This document shows positions 1-12,977 of a DNA stretch of 64,000 nt, piece after piece. The position numbers and the translations under genes were made by a program. Source of the DNA: Raffaelea ambrosiae (Eukaryota; Ascomycota; Sordariomycetes; Ophiostomatales; Ophiostomataceae); assembly GCA_002778195.1 (NCBI GenBank), contig PCDI01000001.1, positions 3,869,869-3,933,868 of the forward strand, given 5' to 3'. The notes under the pieces are model-generated. The model did no database searches, had not been told where the DNA came from, and worked only from the letters and a program-made list of their open reading frames with translations. How positions within the stretch are numbered: the first letter of the stretch is position 1; the number at the start of each line of letters is the position of its first letter.

Positions 1-902
1 GAGTCCCTGCAGCACCGAAGCAGCCACCAAATACCGCCTCACACGCAGAACCGTTGTCTCGCCTTGCTTTGCCAGAGGCGACGTTTTGCTGTTGTTGGAA
101 TTTTGTTGTTGTCGTTTTGCTGTTTTTTTGTCTTGTTTATTCGCTCTCTCGCCTTGCCAGAGCCGTCGTTCTACTCGTGTGCGCTTTGAGCAGAAATACC
201 CGTGCGTGTAAGAGCAGCTCACCGACACTCTCTGTTCAGCTTTCCAGCACAGTACTTTCAGCTCGCCACCCGTATGGGCAGTCACAAACGCTTTACGCAG
301 GACGAGATTAGACGGGATAGACTGGAAAGCAGACTGCGAACCAAGACTTGGAAGTCCAAGTCGACGAGAGAATGAGGCGTCGTGAAAAGCTTCCGGATAA
401 TTGAACAATTAAGGCCAGGTAGGACGACGTGGGACTTGGTGCCGCAAAAGCTTACCGCACGGCAAGGTCGATCTGTTGGCTGTTCGTCAAAAGGGGTTCG
501 TTCATTCCTTTTGACGTGCCGTCCAAATGTTATGCGCCGAGACAAATCGACACGAGTCCAGAGTCCAAAGGGAGGGCGTATGCCAGGAAGGTTGATGAAA
601 GGGTGTGGCCCCAAGTGCGTGAGCGACAGCTGGATCCTCTTGGTCCTGGCGTTGTTAATCTGTTGCAGCTATCGGATGCTGCTGCATCTAGTGGTATTTC
701 GTGTTTCCAGAGTGGTCAAACACCTCCTGTAGGGTCGCAAGCAACCAGATCGTGGCAAAACGTTGCAGAAAAAGAAGAATGCAGCTGGGGGGGGTTGCAT
801 GTATGTACAAAGTATGTAAGTCAAGTTTTGCCAGACCAGCTAACACCCAACATCACCCAATGACTCTGTGCTGTCACTTAAACGAGTTAGTGAGAGTGGA
901 TT
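1..902. other. Gene-free stretch at left edge
   Basis: I see no supportable gene. The open frames are short, overlap on both strands and give Cys/Leu/Arg-rich translations without family resemblance. No tRNA or 5S rRNA pattern is present. The stretch ends where a 96-nt duplicated block begins. Confidence 0.7.
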
Positions 903-998
903 CCCATACACTGAGGCCTCGAGGGTAGCCGACGCAGAAGAAGAAGGGTAGGGGAGGACCTCGTCGATGACGAGATACGATTGGATCTAAGGCCAGGG
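903..998. repeat. 96-nt direct repeat, copy 1
   Basis: This block begins CCCATACACTGAGGCCTC and is repeated without any mismatch at 1012-1107. Thirteen bases separate the copies, the last being a single N at 1011. The bases following each copy resemble each other imperfectly (a TG-rich, then GAGAAA/AAGAAA-like tail). That is what a low-quality contig end overlapping the next contig would look like. Confidence 0.95.
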
Positions 999-1010
999 TG
1001 ATGTAAGAAA

Positions 1011-1011
1011 N
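1011..1011. other. Single-N contig join
   Basis: One undetermined base lies exactly before the second copy of the 96-nt block. I read it as a placeholder inserted where two contigs were joined. Confidence 0.85.
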
Positions 1012-1107
1012 CCCATACACTGAGGCCTCGAGGGTAGCCGACGCAGAAGAAGAAGGGTAGGGGAGGACCTCGTCGATGACGAGATACGATTGGATCTAAG
1101 GCCAGGG
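1012..1107. repeat. 96-nt direct repeat, copy 2
   Basis: Perfect second copy of 903-998, starting immediately after the N. It is probably an unmerged contig overlap rather than a biological tandem duplication. Confidence 0.95.
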
Positions 1108-1550
1108 GGGTGGGCGAGAAAAGGTCCATGAGGAGGAGGGGTCTCAGAGATGTGTTTTCTTTGTGGCAGGGCATGTTAGTCGGCAGGGCTGACTTTACCT
1201 TATTTTTTCGAGGCTGTTATTATTTGAGCCCCTTTTCTTGCTCTTGTCCATCTCTACCGCGTTGTCTCTAGTGTCTGGCGGCTGGAACTCCGTGCAGCCT
1301 CCCACGCCCGGAGCAGAGTGTGTACTTGGAATGTCTAAGCTTCTTCATCTACAGTGTGGTTGTCATGCGAATTGGATCCAACATTGACCCCGCGATTAAG
1401 AAGACAACTTCCACTGGAAGCCAGACTGGACAGAATGCCGGACTTGTTTGGGGGGACCAACGTGTTAGCTGCCGGGACCCCGGCCGACTGCACGCAGCAA
1501 CAGCAGGGCGTACGAGTACCTGAAAGGCAACATGCCAGGGTACAGTGAAG

Positions 1551-1567
1551 ATGTACTATGTACGAGT
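1551..1567 (+). repeat. Composite ACTATGTA+TACGAG element
   Basis: The sequence ATGTACTATGTACGAGT joins both of the short words that recur across the gene-poor parts of the window. A second TACGAGTAC lies 35 bases upstream (1511-1519). Function is unknown. It may be a protein-binding site, a relic of a dispersed element or a compositional habit of intergenic DNA. Confidence 0.6.
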
Positions 1568-4381
1568 CGACGGAGGACGAGACCATGCATATCTCTTTGT
1601 ACGAGACAGCCCCAAAAAGGGGGTTTCCTCAGAACGACTCCGCATATGGTGTACCTCCCGGTCGTTAGCCCAACACATGGGCGATATTATTTAGTTTTAG
1701 TCTCTCGCCTCATGGGTTCCTAGTCGGCATGACTAGGCGTTTTGGAGGAATGGATGAGCGCGTTGTGGAGAAGGCAGCCAGCTGTTGAAGAGGGAGGGTA
1801 CTAATAGTATGTGGTGTACGAAGTACGAGCACGGTATGGAGATGGGAAAATAGGGGGGGTGGCTTTAGCGCAGAGGCAGGCTGCACAACAGAAAACGTGC
1901 CTGCCGCCATGTGAACACTCACCGAGAACAGCATGCAAGACGATTGTGCAAGTACGTTGTGTGCAACGGTTGGCAGTGACCGGACAAGCAATGCAACATG
2001 AGAAGGAAGGGAAGTAGAGAAAGCAGAGCAGCGCAGAAAGACGTGTAAGATGTATGTACAGAGAAGATGTCTCACATCTCGAGCAGAATCTCTTATCTCA
2101 ACTGTCCGTGAGGAGCCACGGACCCAGGGCACGGGTCAGACAGAATGAGCAGCATTGGCTTCGCAGGGGTGGCTAGCATCGGGAGAGCACTTGTGCACTG
2201 TAAGATAGTGTGCAGCGGGAAGGAAGGAAAGGGAACACGAGCGGACACAGATGGGAGCAGCTTGATGTTGGTGGCAAAGGGGTATCAAATCCAATACAAG
2301 AATGTTGAACGTCTCGATTGGCTAGTCTCGACTATGGGACGAAGCGGGCAGGCTGCACGGAGGGAATTAGCGCCTCCTGCTCAGAGAATTTGGCCTCTTT
2401 GGGCAGGGGGGGCTAATAAAAGAGAACAGACAAAAGCATTGATGGCGGGTCGGAGAGACGGGGTCCACGAACCACAGATCTCGAGACGGGGCCCAGCACT
2501 GGCCAGGTGTTGAGAGAAAGCCGCCCAGCCCCAGGCCATGCGGGCCTATGGTTGACGTCGACGTGTGATGAGATTGCCCTGGCCGCAAACAGCGGCCGGG
2601 TGGGTCGCACAATATGGACGAGCCCAACAGTGTGTCGCCTCGTCCTAGCCGTCTTGAATGCCGGCTTTGTCTCCATTTCTTCGGCTGTTGCCTGTCTGTG
2701 GAGGTAGAGCGCGGTTAGACGACAGATATTGGGCGTGATGCCGGGCGACGGATGGACATAGACAGATTGTCTTAATGGGCAGGGATTTTGACCAGTTGTT
2801 CGCACCGGCAAGACCAGAGAACAAAACAACTGGGGAGAACTGGCCAGGGCCAGGATCACCCGTAGCCTGTAGCCAGGGCCTGGGAATGGTTGGCGCAGTG
2901 GTCGAGTCTATGTGGCAAGCAGCCAAGTCAATAAATACATACATAGTAGTAAAACGAACGTGCTATGTCCAGCGCATGCACGGGCAGCAAAGGTGGTTCA
3001 GCTGTGGAGGGGCGCAACTCTGGAGTCGAAGAAGTGGTACTTTTGCACAAAGAGGCTTGTCGTCCGCAGAAAGCGCCAAGCCAAAGCCGCCGGTCGTCTG
3101 TCCAGCCAGAGGCTGCGCTCAAGAGAAGCGAGCGCTACCACCACCTCGTTAGCGCGGCTGCAACACAGGGCAGGCCATATTCGTACAGCTGCAGCCTGCC
3201 TGCCAGATAATTTCGGGGGCGCCGTCATCGATCGTCGAGGGCCCGCGACTTTATTTTTTTGCTCTGTTCGCTTCTGCTGATCTTGGTTGGCCCTATTTGC
3301 TGAAGCTTGGCCCGCTGTGCTCGACCGGTCGTCCTCCAGGGCCGGGCGTAAAGTAAATCTGTACGTAAGATACATGGCAAGATACATGGACCAGACGCAG
3401 GCCACAGGGGCCGCGCTTGTTTGCGTGCAGCCCATATTGTCTGGAGCGCCGGGTTGCGTGGTATCCGGGAAAAGCTGCCAGGGCCAATATCAGGCCTTGT
3501 CAAAAGCCGTTTCAACTGAGCCCTGGCATATTAGAGCCGATATTATTGCTGCTGGTCAATGCCGCGCCTCAAGCGTGGGCGGGTTGGAAAATGCGGGCTG
3601 GCGCTGTCGGGCTGTCTCCTGTGGGCTGTCTTTGTGCGGCCAACTGCGTCCTCCTGCGCTCTGTGTCCCCCTTGCATCCTCCTTTGCGTCGTCTCTTTGC
3701 GTCGTCTCGCTGGCTCCTGCGGACAGGCCACAATCTCCCATAGCTCCCGCCAGTGGGGTTGCCGGACGCGCTCGTGACGGTGATCACGGGCGAAAATTGG
3801 CGCCACCGTTCGTTCTTCAGCAGGGGCGCAATGGGAAGACACCAAGGGCACGGTATTTCTATCTTCGGTGTCCATCGTGGACGACCTTGAACAAACGCAG
3901 GCAAGGAGGGGGTGCGAACAGAGTCGGAGGGGCGTAACTAGTGCCAGGCGGGGCATTCGGTCTGATCAATGTCGCCGTGTTGAGCGTGCAGTGGATGGTG
4001 GTCTGTTGCTGCGGTGGAGCCAGAGCTTACATAGTAATGGGCCACAAGGCAGAGCCGGGAGGGTGTGGCAGACCAGGGGGTGGAAGACAGCGCAGAGAGA
4101 GCTGCTGGTGGAGGTACGAGCACTCTGTATTTCTCGTCACTGGCGGCGGGAACCCCAGCGAAATAGCAGCGGCTAACGAGAGACGGGCCCGGCATGTAAT
4201 CGCTAGTTTCGATCCCAGTGCCCTGGGAAGCGTGGGCTGTAAGACTGCAAGAGCGCCAGACTGCGAGGGCCGAGCGGCTGGTGGTTGGCCAGAGGGAGGA
4301 TGCCAATTCCTTTGTGCATCCAGAGGCGCCGATGCTGCGGCGGTGGTTGCGGTTGTTGTGGCGGTAGTGATGGGGAAGGAA

Positions 4382-4444
4382 GGGGGGGGGGGGGGCTGGC
4401 TGGCTGACCGGCTGGTGTACGTTTGTGTTTGTGTGTGTGTGTGT
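4382..4444. repeat. G homopolymer and GT microsatellite
   Basis: A run of about 14 G at 4382-4395 is followed by GGCT repeats and, at 4431-4444, a (GT)7 tract. These simple repeats pass through the open frames of this region and argue against coding. Confidence 0.9.
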
Positions 4445-7350
4445 CTGTTGGTGGCTTCGTGGCAGCGTTTTGCAAGGATGCCAGCAAAACCGGAAAAACA
4501 AAAAAAAAGAGAATCGTGATGATCGAATGGTGCTTAGCCACCGCAAGAGGCAGGTACGCAGTGTCTTGCGCTCGCGGGCAGTTGGGACGTTGTCGGCCAG
4601 CCAAAAATGGCTGCCGGTGTCCGTCGTCCCTTCCCTTCCTGGCGCTGTCTGGTTTCCCGTGCAGCACAGAGTCGCACCACTACACAGAAAGCAGGCACGC
4701 CGTCCTTGGCGTCTTCCTTCGCTGCGAGCGCTAGCCACCAAACAGGACAAAAGCTGGTGGGCTGGCGGGTGTGTGCCTTCCAAGCTAGGGAGAAGAAGGA
4801 AGCTGCAGCTGGGGAGAAGCAGGCCACCCCCCTCCTCTGCGCGCATGCGCGCCACTGGACGGTGTAATACAGGGTATGTACGAGCAACAAGAATAGAATC
4901 GTCGCTGGAGGCACTCGCCAGACATGGCAAGCACGCTGCCTATCACCCTTCCATCGCTCTTTCCCTGCCACCCACCACGTCGCCCTCGCCGGCGCGCGAT
5001 CGTCCAATCCGGGCGCCTCGGCGCTTCTGGCCGTCTTCCTTGCAAACTTCTTTTGCAGACTTTGCTGCCTGTTCGGCTTCCCCACACACCTCAACGTCGT
5101 GTGCATGCAGGCGAGTGCAACGCCGTACGAGCCCCGTCCACATCGACCGACCGCGAGACTGCCCGGCTCACGACCCTCTCGCTGATGCTTCCTCGCTTCT
5201 TCTTCGAACGCATGCAAACCCTGCTGATCCAGGCCCAAATAACCGAGTCCGGCCAAGTCCACCAGGTCCAAGCCAGATCCTGCTTGCCAACCTGACCGGC
5301 GACTGACCGCTTTGGGACAACCGGCCGGTTGAGACTAGCTAAACTACCTACTATGCATGGCATCACCCGGGCGGTGGGTTCCTTTCCTTCGTCCGACACG
5401 TCTCAAGCTGTGGTGTCTTACATAGTACACGATGGACAAGCAGCAGCTTCTATGTATGTATTAACTCACCTTCTCCTTGCGTCTGGTTTCACCACCACTG
5501 GATCCTAGGGCGTGAGCTGCACTGCGCCCGTCCTACGCCGGAGAAAAATGCGTGCAAATTCGGGCTGTGTCGCCATGAAAAGGCCACTGCCCGCACATGG
5601 CGAGTGGCACAAGCGGCAGACGTCCCGCCGTGCGTCTCATTCAGCCCGACGACCCTGTAGAGAAGGGGGGGTAGTGGCGCCAACGAGGGGAGGAACAAGG
5701 CTGGGAATCTTGCCAAGAGCGCGGCCAGGGGAAAATAAGGCCTGCCAGAAAGAAGCAGGCTGGCGATGTGGCAAGATGCTAGAGAATCTTGCCTTGCATG
5801 CACAAGATATGATGCTCGTCTCGCACTCCTCCCCTGGCATGGCGCAAGATCGGCGCTGTGACGTGGCATGGCTTCAAACGAGAAGGACAGATGCTGCAAG
5901 GGAGGGAAGAGAAAGTACTCGCTGTCGGTACCTGTATCGCCACGAGCTGTGTACGAGTATGTGTGTGTGTTGCTTGCTATGTATGCATGGGGACAGGCGT
6001 CAAGATACGAATCCGAGGAACAGACGAGCGACAAAAAGCGACGAAGTGACGAACGGGAGTTTCTTGCACAGTGAACTCCGCAGGCCTGTCAAAACGTGGA
6101 ATACACACTGGCAAGGTTGCTTGGTCCGCACTGGGTTGCACCTCCGCGGGTGGCCCTTGAAGCGTTCCCCTTTCCAGGTGCCGGATACGGTTGCGTGCAT
6201 CAGGGCCTATCCCAAAAGACGGGCGCCCCCTCCCCGGTCCCGGCGCCGCCGCCGCCCCTGCACTGTGCTAGGCACATCGGCGACAGGGGTGGTGGCCCAG
6301 CAGGCCAATGACTCGACGTCAAAGCTGCGCCGGAGCCTTGGTGTGCATTAGCCTACAATGGGGGAACAGGGAAGCTCGCACATACGACATGCCCTGAGCA
6401 GTCTCCAACAGGAAAGTGACCCGCCGAAACAGCCATTGGAAATAGCCTGTCCGCATTCCCGCATCGTTTCCTGACACCCCTTTGCCAAGAAGCCCGTTGA
6501 TGGGTAAGATACTATGTAGGTAAGCTACTTGTGAGATACGTGCGCAATTCAGACTGCATGCCGGCTGAAGCTCATAGCCAGGCACGCAGCCAGGCATTGC
6601 CATCATCTGGAATGGGAAAACGGCAATCGGTATACAGAATGGCACAGGCTGTCTCCAGTTTGCCAGCATTGCCATGTCTTGGATGCTTCAAGATGTGAGT
6701 CTTGCGCCCATTTGAAGAAAAGGATCCTCTCTTTCTCCAACCCGCTTGCAGTGGAAAAAAGGGGGACTTTCTGGGAGAGAGATAGCGAGAGAGAGGAGGG
6801 GGAAACCCATGCATGCTCTGCGACGCCTGTTGCATGTCTGATATCAATCGACCAACAATAGCAACCATCAGGTCGTGAAGCTGTGCTTGCATGCCAATCC
6901 CGCGCCCTGTCCCGACTCCACTCCCTGCAGAGGCCCTTGTATGCCGGGCACGTCGGCGCAGGCCATCAAGCGGTCAGACAATACAAGACGCGGTAAGATA
7001 CTTGGCGAGATGCGTAGCAAGACACGCAACAAAACACATGCTCACACCGGTACCAAGATGAGATACATCAGATACTGTTCTCTGCACAACCCTGCCCGCG
7101 CCCCTATTCTCGCAGCCAGGGATACTGAATCCTTACACTTAGTTCCTGTTGTGCAACGGCTCGGAGCATAATTTTAAACTTTTTTGCCATCGTGTGCAAA
7201 CAAGAGGATTCGCCTAAACAACACAGCACGTCGTGTTGTGACGACTGCCGGCGTTGTGTCGAAGTCACTACGAGTAGTGGCAAAGCAATGCCAGGATGCT
7301 CCTGGTATGCTTATGGCGGGTTGTCTAATACTGGCTAATCCTATGGCCTG

Positions 7351-7373
7351 TACGAGTACGGTGTATGTACGAG
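7351..7373 (+). repeat. TACGAG word, three-part cluster
   Basis: Within 23 bases the sequence reads TACGAGTAC, then GGTGTATG, then TACGAG. This is one of the densest occurrences of the recurrent intergenic word. Confidence 0.6.
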
Positions 7374-8480
7374 GACCAGACGCCAAGCGCCCGTGCTGCT
7401 CGCTATGTATGGTGCCCTGTCGGAGAACACCGACGCTGACTTCTCGTAGACGGGTAGTCCCTCGGAAGGATTCTGGGCTATGCTATGGACGAAGTCCGTG
7501 TGTCTCCCTGTGAGAGAGTCATGCACTTCTGCTCGCTCTGGCGTGTGTCGCCTGCTTTGGGGATTGACAAACACAAAAGAACAAAAACGAACAAAAAGTA
7601 TTGGACTAACACCCCTGCTCGTTTCAAGATCGCCAGCTAATTTTGCCCAAATTTCTCGTGAAGACGTCCAAAGGATTCTTCTTGCTGCTCAGCTCTCCGC
7701 CCACCAGGCTGTGGGGGGATTTAGACTGAAGGAGTCAGGGAATACACCCCAAGACGCAGCAAATTATCTGGAGGAGCCAGAGGTCGATTGCAAAGCCCGA
7801 CAACAAAGCACCGGCCAGACCCCAAAAGTGGCGTGTTTCAAGAGCCTTTCCTTTTTCTTATGCTCGTACACTTTCGGGCAAATTGGTGCTTTTCACGACG
7901 AGGGGACTAGGCAGCGGGTGGCACAGCCAGAGCCCTTCTCTGCATCTCCTATCCATTAACTAGTCTTTTGGTCTTGCAGGCTCAAAGGTAAGGTACAGCA
8001 GGCACGCACGTGGACTGTCAACACAGGATCTGCAAGGCGATGTCCCTTGTCGTCACAGTGGCTGATTGTTAAGCCGCCGGTAAGTTCTAGCTGACCGAGA
8101 GCTGGTGTTGGTGCACAAGTGTCCTCTCCTGTTATTTATTTTTACCTCGACATGCATGCTGCAAACAAACCGGGCGCGGGCAACTGCCTAGATGGGCCAC
8201 GATCAAGCTCGGCTGCAATCGCGGCAATGGAGGGTTTTCCACATTCATTGTACACTAACAAGAGGACCAGCCCCGGGAACGAACAGGACACAAGAAATCT
8301 TTACAATACGAGACAGGCGAAAGCGCGAGAAAGAGGCGAGAGAGCGAGTTGGGAGGGGGGAAAACGTTGCAGGATCCATCATAATTCCGTCAGCCGTGTT
8401 CCCATATGCCGCCAGCCGTCTGCCGGTCTGGGGGGTGGGTGGGTGCCCATAAGACCCAAAAAAAAAAAAGAATAATATTG

Positions 8481-8508
8481 TACGTACTAACTACTATGTG
8501 CGTACGAG
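8481..8508 (+). repeat. Composite ACTATGTG/TACGAG element
   Basis: TACGTACTAACTACTATG is followed directly by TGCGTACGAG. It repeats the pairing of an ACTATGTR word with a TACGAG word seen at 1551 and, in reverse order, at 62346. Confidence 0.6.
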
Positions 8509-11500
8509 CAGGTAAAGGAGGGGGCAGAAAATACACTAACATGAATAGACAGATGGACCAAGCAGTTTGCCAGCTCAACACACTAATTAATACGACGGCA
8601 GCCCTTTAATAAGATCGACAATGGTATTTGTGTAGTAAAATGCTACTTTGTATGCCGCCTAGCCTTCCTGACTCTGCTCTCGTCTGTTTGTACCTGTATC
8701 GGAATAAAGCGACATACGAGTGCTCGGCATGCCCTCCAAATCATACGTCACAAAGCAGCGTCGCTCTGCGGTCTACCCCCTTTTCCCGTTTTGCCTCCCT
8801 CCTCCACAGCCCCACACTTTCGGCTCGGACGAGAAGCACGGCATTTCAGCGGAACTGGACTTTGCATGCCTTTTTCAGGACGGGTGCCCAGGAGCGGCTA
8901 CCCGCACGATCGATCTGCCCTTCTACTCGTACTAGGTACCGTGTAGGAAGGATGAGCATAGAGACGCGAGGCCATCATTCCTGGAAAGCAATTTTGCGTT
9001 GCTGGCAAAACACTTCTTTTCTCGTCCTCGCAGAACACGCTCTCCCCCTTGCCTCCAAAAGCAAGTTCTGAAGCAAGTTCTGCGATCACGGGCTCTCTTC
9101 CTGCCACATTTTCCCTCTCTAGTGCCCAGCCGCTATTGTGCTAGTATCTGGTCATGAGGGTTTTGTTGACGGATACAAAAGTACGGCTTCGAAAATGCGA
9201 TCTTCCGGCACATTGCCCGAACAAGTCAAAACGGCCACGATCGTGGGGCCTACGGGGCAGAGCCACTACTATTGCAGGGTAAAATACGCAGGGACAAGCA
9301 AAGATTTGAGGGAATAAAAAAGGGCAAAATAAAAGGTCAGAAAGTGGCCAAATTTCTCGTACATCGTAGACAACGAAAAGAGACAAGCCCCGAACTAATA
9401 CCGGGGGGGGTCAAGCAACGCGGCCAAAGCAGTGGTACTGCGGTATATCGGCAGTAAGGACTACGGTGAACGGAGTGATTGTTCTGCCTTGCCCGATGCC
9501 TGAGACACGTCGTCAACGGAGGCTAGAGACCGACCGCGCCAGAAGGAATGCTATGTAAAAATGGGTTGAGGTTAAGAGGGCCTAGCAGGGATAGCGGCAA
9601 ACCCGTAAAGCCAAAAGAAGCAAGTACGAGCCAGTTGTTAGGGGGAGTCCAAAGGCTGCATGGGTTGTACATGGGGTTTTTTTTTGTTTTCTGTTGCCCA
9701 ACCTCATGCGGATTTTTGTCTCTTACACGGGACAGCTCCCATTTGGTACTCGTACACTGGCTAGTATTCCATGCAGCAGACGTCTTTGAAGTATATGTGA
9801 AGTAGCCATTCAAACTCGTAGTTGCTCTGTACAAGCCACATGTCTTTGTATCGTCTTATTGCCTGGGATCTGAGTAGGGACTAGTTAGTGAGCCTGCCAC
9901 GGGATGGCATCTACACAACAGTGATAAGATGCAGGGCAATAAAGGGCCAGCCCCTTTTCCTTGCGTCTCTTGCGACAGTCCGCAGATTTGCAAAACAAGG
10001 TCCCCCACCAAGGAAGAAGCAAAAACAAACCGAAAAAAAAATCGAACGACATTCCCATCTTGGGACAGTCCATGCACAAATTTCGACGAAAAAGGTACAG
10101 CCTTTTGGGAGAGAAAAAAGGACCAGCAAAGGACGGAAACAAGAAAGCAAGAAAGCAAGCCAAAAAAAAAAAAAGAAGAAGAAAAGAAGAAGAAAAAGAA
10201 TGTGTGGGGCTCGGCCGTTGGGGGCTATCATCCCAGAAAATGATACGGGGGGTAAGATAAAAACGAAGACAAAAAAAGGAAAGAGACAACGATGAGTAAA
10301 AAAAAAAAGACAACAAGGACCGGTCACGAGCAATCCCATGCCAGTCTCCCAAGGCTGTAACATAAACCGCACAGGTTGTACTATGTAATATGCATGCTAC
10401 CACCGTCCAGGGGAGACAGGGTTATGGAAAATGTCACCTCCCGGATCTGGCGAGCAGTCCAACAGCTCTCTCTCTTTTTTGGGGGGTTTTTCTTTTTTTT
10501 TTTCCTCTTCGTCCCGAGCGGCATACGCGCCACATGTAGTCATATTCTGCAAGGCCCGCGTGTGTCCTGACCGTGGGTCGTGTGCCACGTTGTGTAAATA
10601 CTTGTACGTATTCGTAAGATGTTTCTGTTTCGATTCAACAATGCATTTCTTTTCTACTCGTACTCTTTCCACTTGCATTGCAATATTGTCTTTCTTGGTC
10701 TCTGTTATCTCTCTAAAGTGCAGTTCTTATACTTGCCAGCAACTGCTTTCTTCCCTCGCAAACCCACTATCCGCCTCACCAGGTAATAGGTAGGTTCCTT
10801 AGCAAAAAAGAGGAGCAATCCGTCGGCAGATGGAGTGTCGCTACCAAAAAAAAAGGGGGGGGTTCTCTAATCCACCACAAAGACGGACAAGACACACCAG
10901 GAGTCTCCAAAAAAAAAAGAGCCACTTTTTTGGGGCACCCTCACCCACACACTCTGCGAACAAGGCTCTCCTATATTTGCTTTTTTCGGGAGGCACGATG
11001 CAACCCCGTTCACACATACTACTATGCATGTACGATACACCCGTAGACGTGTTGTCGTACATGGAGACACGCCCCCCTGTTCTGGGCTAAGCTTGGGGGT
11101 GAAACAGCAGAAAAGACTGCGGCTTTTAGTGTGTGGTTTTTTGGGGTATGGCATGTTTTATTCTGGGCAAAATTCGTTCATGTTGCAGCTCTGTGTGTGA
11201 AACTGGGAATTAGCCCTCTTTCTTTTCTGTGGAGGGGTCTGCTGTTTGTTGACGATCATCACTGTAAAACTGGGGATGGAACCCTCTTTTCTTTTTGCTT
11301 CATGAGCTCTGCTGATCCGAAAAATACTACTACTACTATGTATGCATGTATGTAGGAACCGGACTCCATTGTTGTGTGTGTTTTTATGGGCTTTGCTATT
11401 TTTGATGACCCTCATGCTCTTCTTTGTAATATCTGACCAGAGTGTCACCAGCCAAGGACAGTAGATAATGGCATAGGAGAGAAGAATAGAAACGAAGCAG

Positions 11501-12428
11501 GAAGAAAAAGAATGGCGAGAAAGGGTTGAGCCCTTCTTCACCGTAAGATCAAGCTCCATCCCATGTATTGACCCACTGTGCGCAGCAAACGGGCAGGTGA
11601 ATAAGACATAAAAAAAAAAGTCCCCTTCTGGCTTTTCCTCGTTCGCCCCCCCTACGCCCTCGTCACATTCCACATTCTACCATGCAATTTCAATAGCGCC
11701 CGAGAGCAGATTCGGGGAACGATGGAGAAAAGGGTAAACGAGGTGAAGAGCGAGCAAGAAAAAAAAGTCTCCCCCACTGAGTGTCAGTGCTAGGCCCGTC
11801 TTGGACGTTCACTACTGGCTCGGCTGATCGTCCTGAGAAAAGAAAAAAAAATGGGAAAGAGAAGACCCATCCCCCGGGCGAGGGTCCGGCAGTCCGATCA
11901 GTCCGATGCCGTGTGGCTCAGGACGCCAATGCCAATGGGATGGGGGAGGGGACCACAGGGGACCACAATTGCCTCTTGTTTCTTCACCACACATGCAGGC
12001 ACACAACATAGACACGGTACATACATGGTATCTTGCAGTCGCACACAAACGTGTGTCTTACACCTCTTGGTACTGCGGGTACACCACCGCACACCCAAAA
12101 TAGGCGCGCGCTACGCACTCAACGGAACACAATGCCCGTTCTCTTGTTTGTCCTAGCAAGCGGATGGACACTATACTATTGGTAGAAATGACACAATGGC
12201 AGTGTGTGCCGGCTGCTTGTATCTTATGACTTGAGACGTTCGCAGAAGAGCACTCACAGGGAAAGCAAAAATACAATAAAATAAAAACGCAACCCCATTC
12301 CAAGCTGGCTGTGAACGTCTTCGTTGGCCGAGCCACTTTCCCGGCCCTGTGCTTGGACTTTGCCATCTATCAGCTCCCTGCATCAACAGGGAAAAGAAAG
12401 AGCAACACAGACAGGGGAAGGAAGCAAG

Positions 12429-12488
12429 AGCCAGCCAGCCAGCCAGCCGAAAAATAAAAATAAAAATAAAAATAAAATAAAATAAAAA
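12429..12488. repeat. AGCC and AAAAT microsatellites
   Basis: Five copies of AGCC at 12,429-12,448 are followed directly by an AAAAT-type tract to about 12,488. Confidence 0.9.
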
Positions 12489-12962
12489 CAGTATATTTTC
12501 AAAGTGTCCCTTATCCCAACTGAAGTCCACCCCCGGAACCAAGACCAGCGACATCTCTCTCTGTCCCGCCCGGTGAGATCTTACATGCATTGCAGTGCGC
12601 ATGGCCCTAGTGGCAAGCCGACCCAGGAAAGCAAGCCACGGGGAGCCAAGCAGGCTGTGCTCCTCCCGACCCAAGAAAAAAGGCCAGATTCGCCAGCTAG
12701 ATTCTGTCGGTTCTTGAGAGCTGTTCCCTGCCTTGCTCCCGAGGGAAGGGGAAAAGCCGAGAAGAAAAAAAAATAAAAAAAAATGTATTTTTGGACAGCG
12801 AATCGCAGACGGCCTCTCGGGTTCTTAGTCTTCCGTCCCGCCTGTAGATACGTAACTAGAAAAGTATGCCATGCACCTGTGGTGTGTTTCGGCTGCGCGC
12901 GGTCCCAGCCAAAAGAAGAATGCCGTCGCCCGCCAGTTTGCAAGACAAGACGTCCGCGTTTG

Positions 12963-12977
12963 CTACTACATAGTACT
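12963..12977. repeat. ACATAGTA word (reverse of ACTATGTA type)
   Basis: CTACTACATAGTACT is nearly self-complementary around ACATAGTA and is another copy of the dispersed intergenic word. Confidence 0.55.

Larger units (their letters stand above)
1108..5400. other. Gene-free stretch, partly GC-rich
   Basis: I support no gene here. Between about 3.3 and 5.3 kb several long frames are open at once on both strands (for example a minus-strand frame at 3938-4930 and a plus-strand frame at 4425-5306). Their translations run through a G homopolymer and a GT microsatellite and show no recognisable domain, so I treat them as chance openness in GC-rich DNA. Copies of the ACTATGTA and TACGAG words occur, for example near 1551, 4876 and 5421. 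Confidence 0.6.
5401..10000. other. Gene-free stretch
   Basis: No supportable gene or RNA. The stretch has homopolymers (for example A10 near 8460) and several copies of the ACTATGTA/TACGAG words (5421, 6515, 7351, 8481, 8925, 9751). Frames such as 7480-7959 (+) give translations without a domain. Confidence 0.65.

Noticed and set aside
3938..4930. 330-codon minus-strand frame as a gene
   Set aside because: It passes through a G14 run and a GT microsatellite (giving HTHTNT-type peptide) and A runs, overlaps equally open plus-strand frames, and shows no conserved motif.
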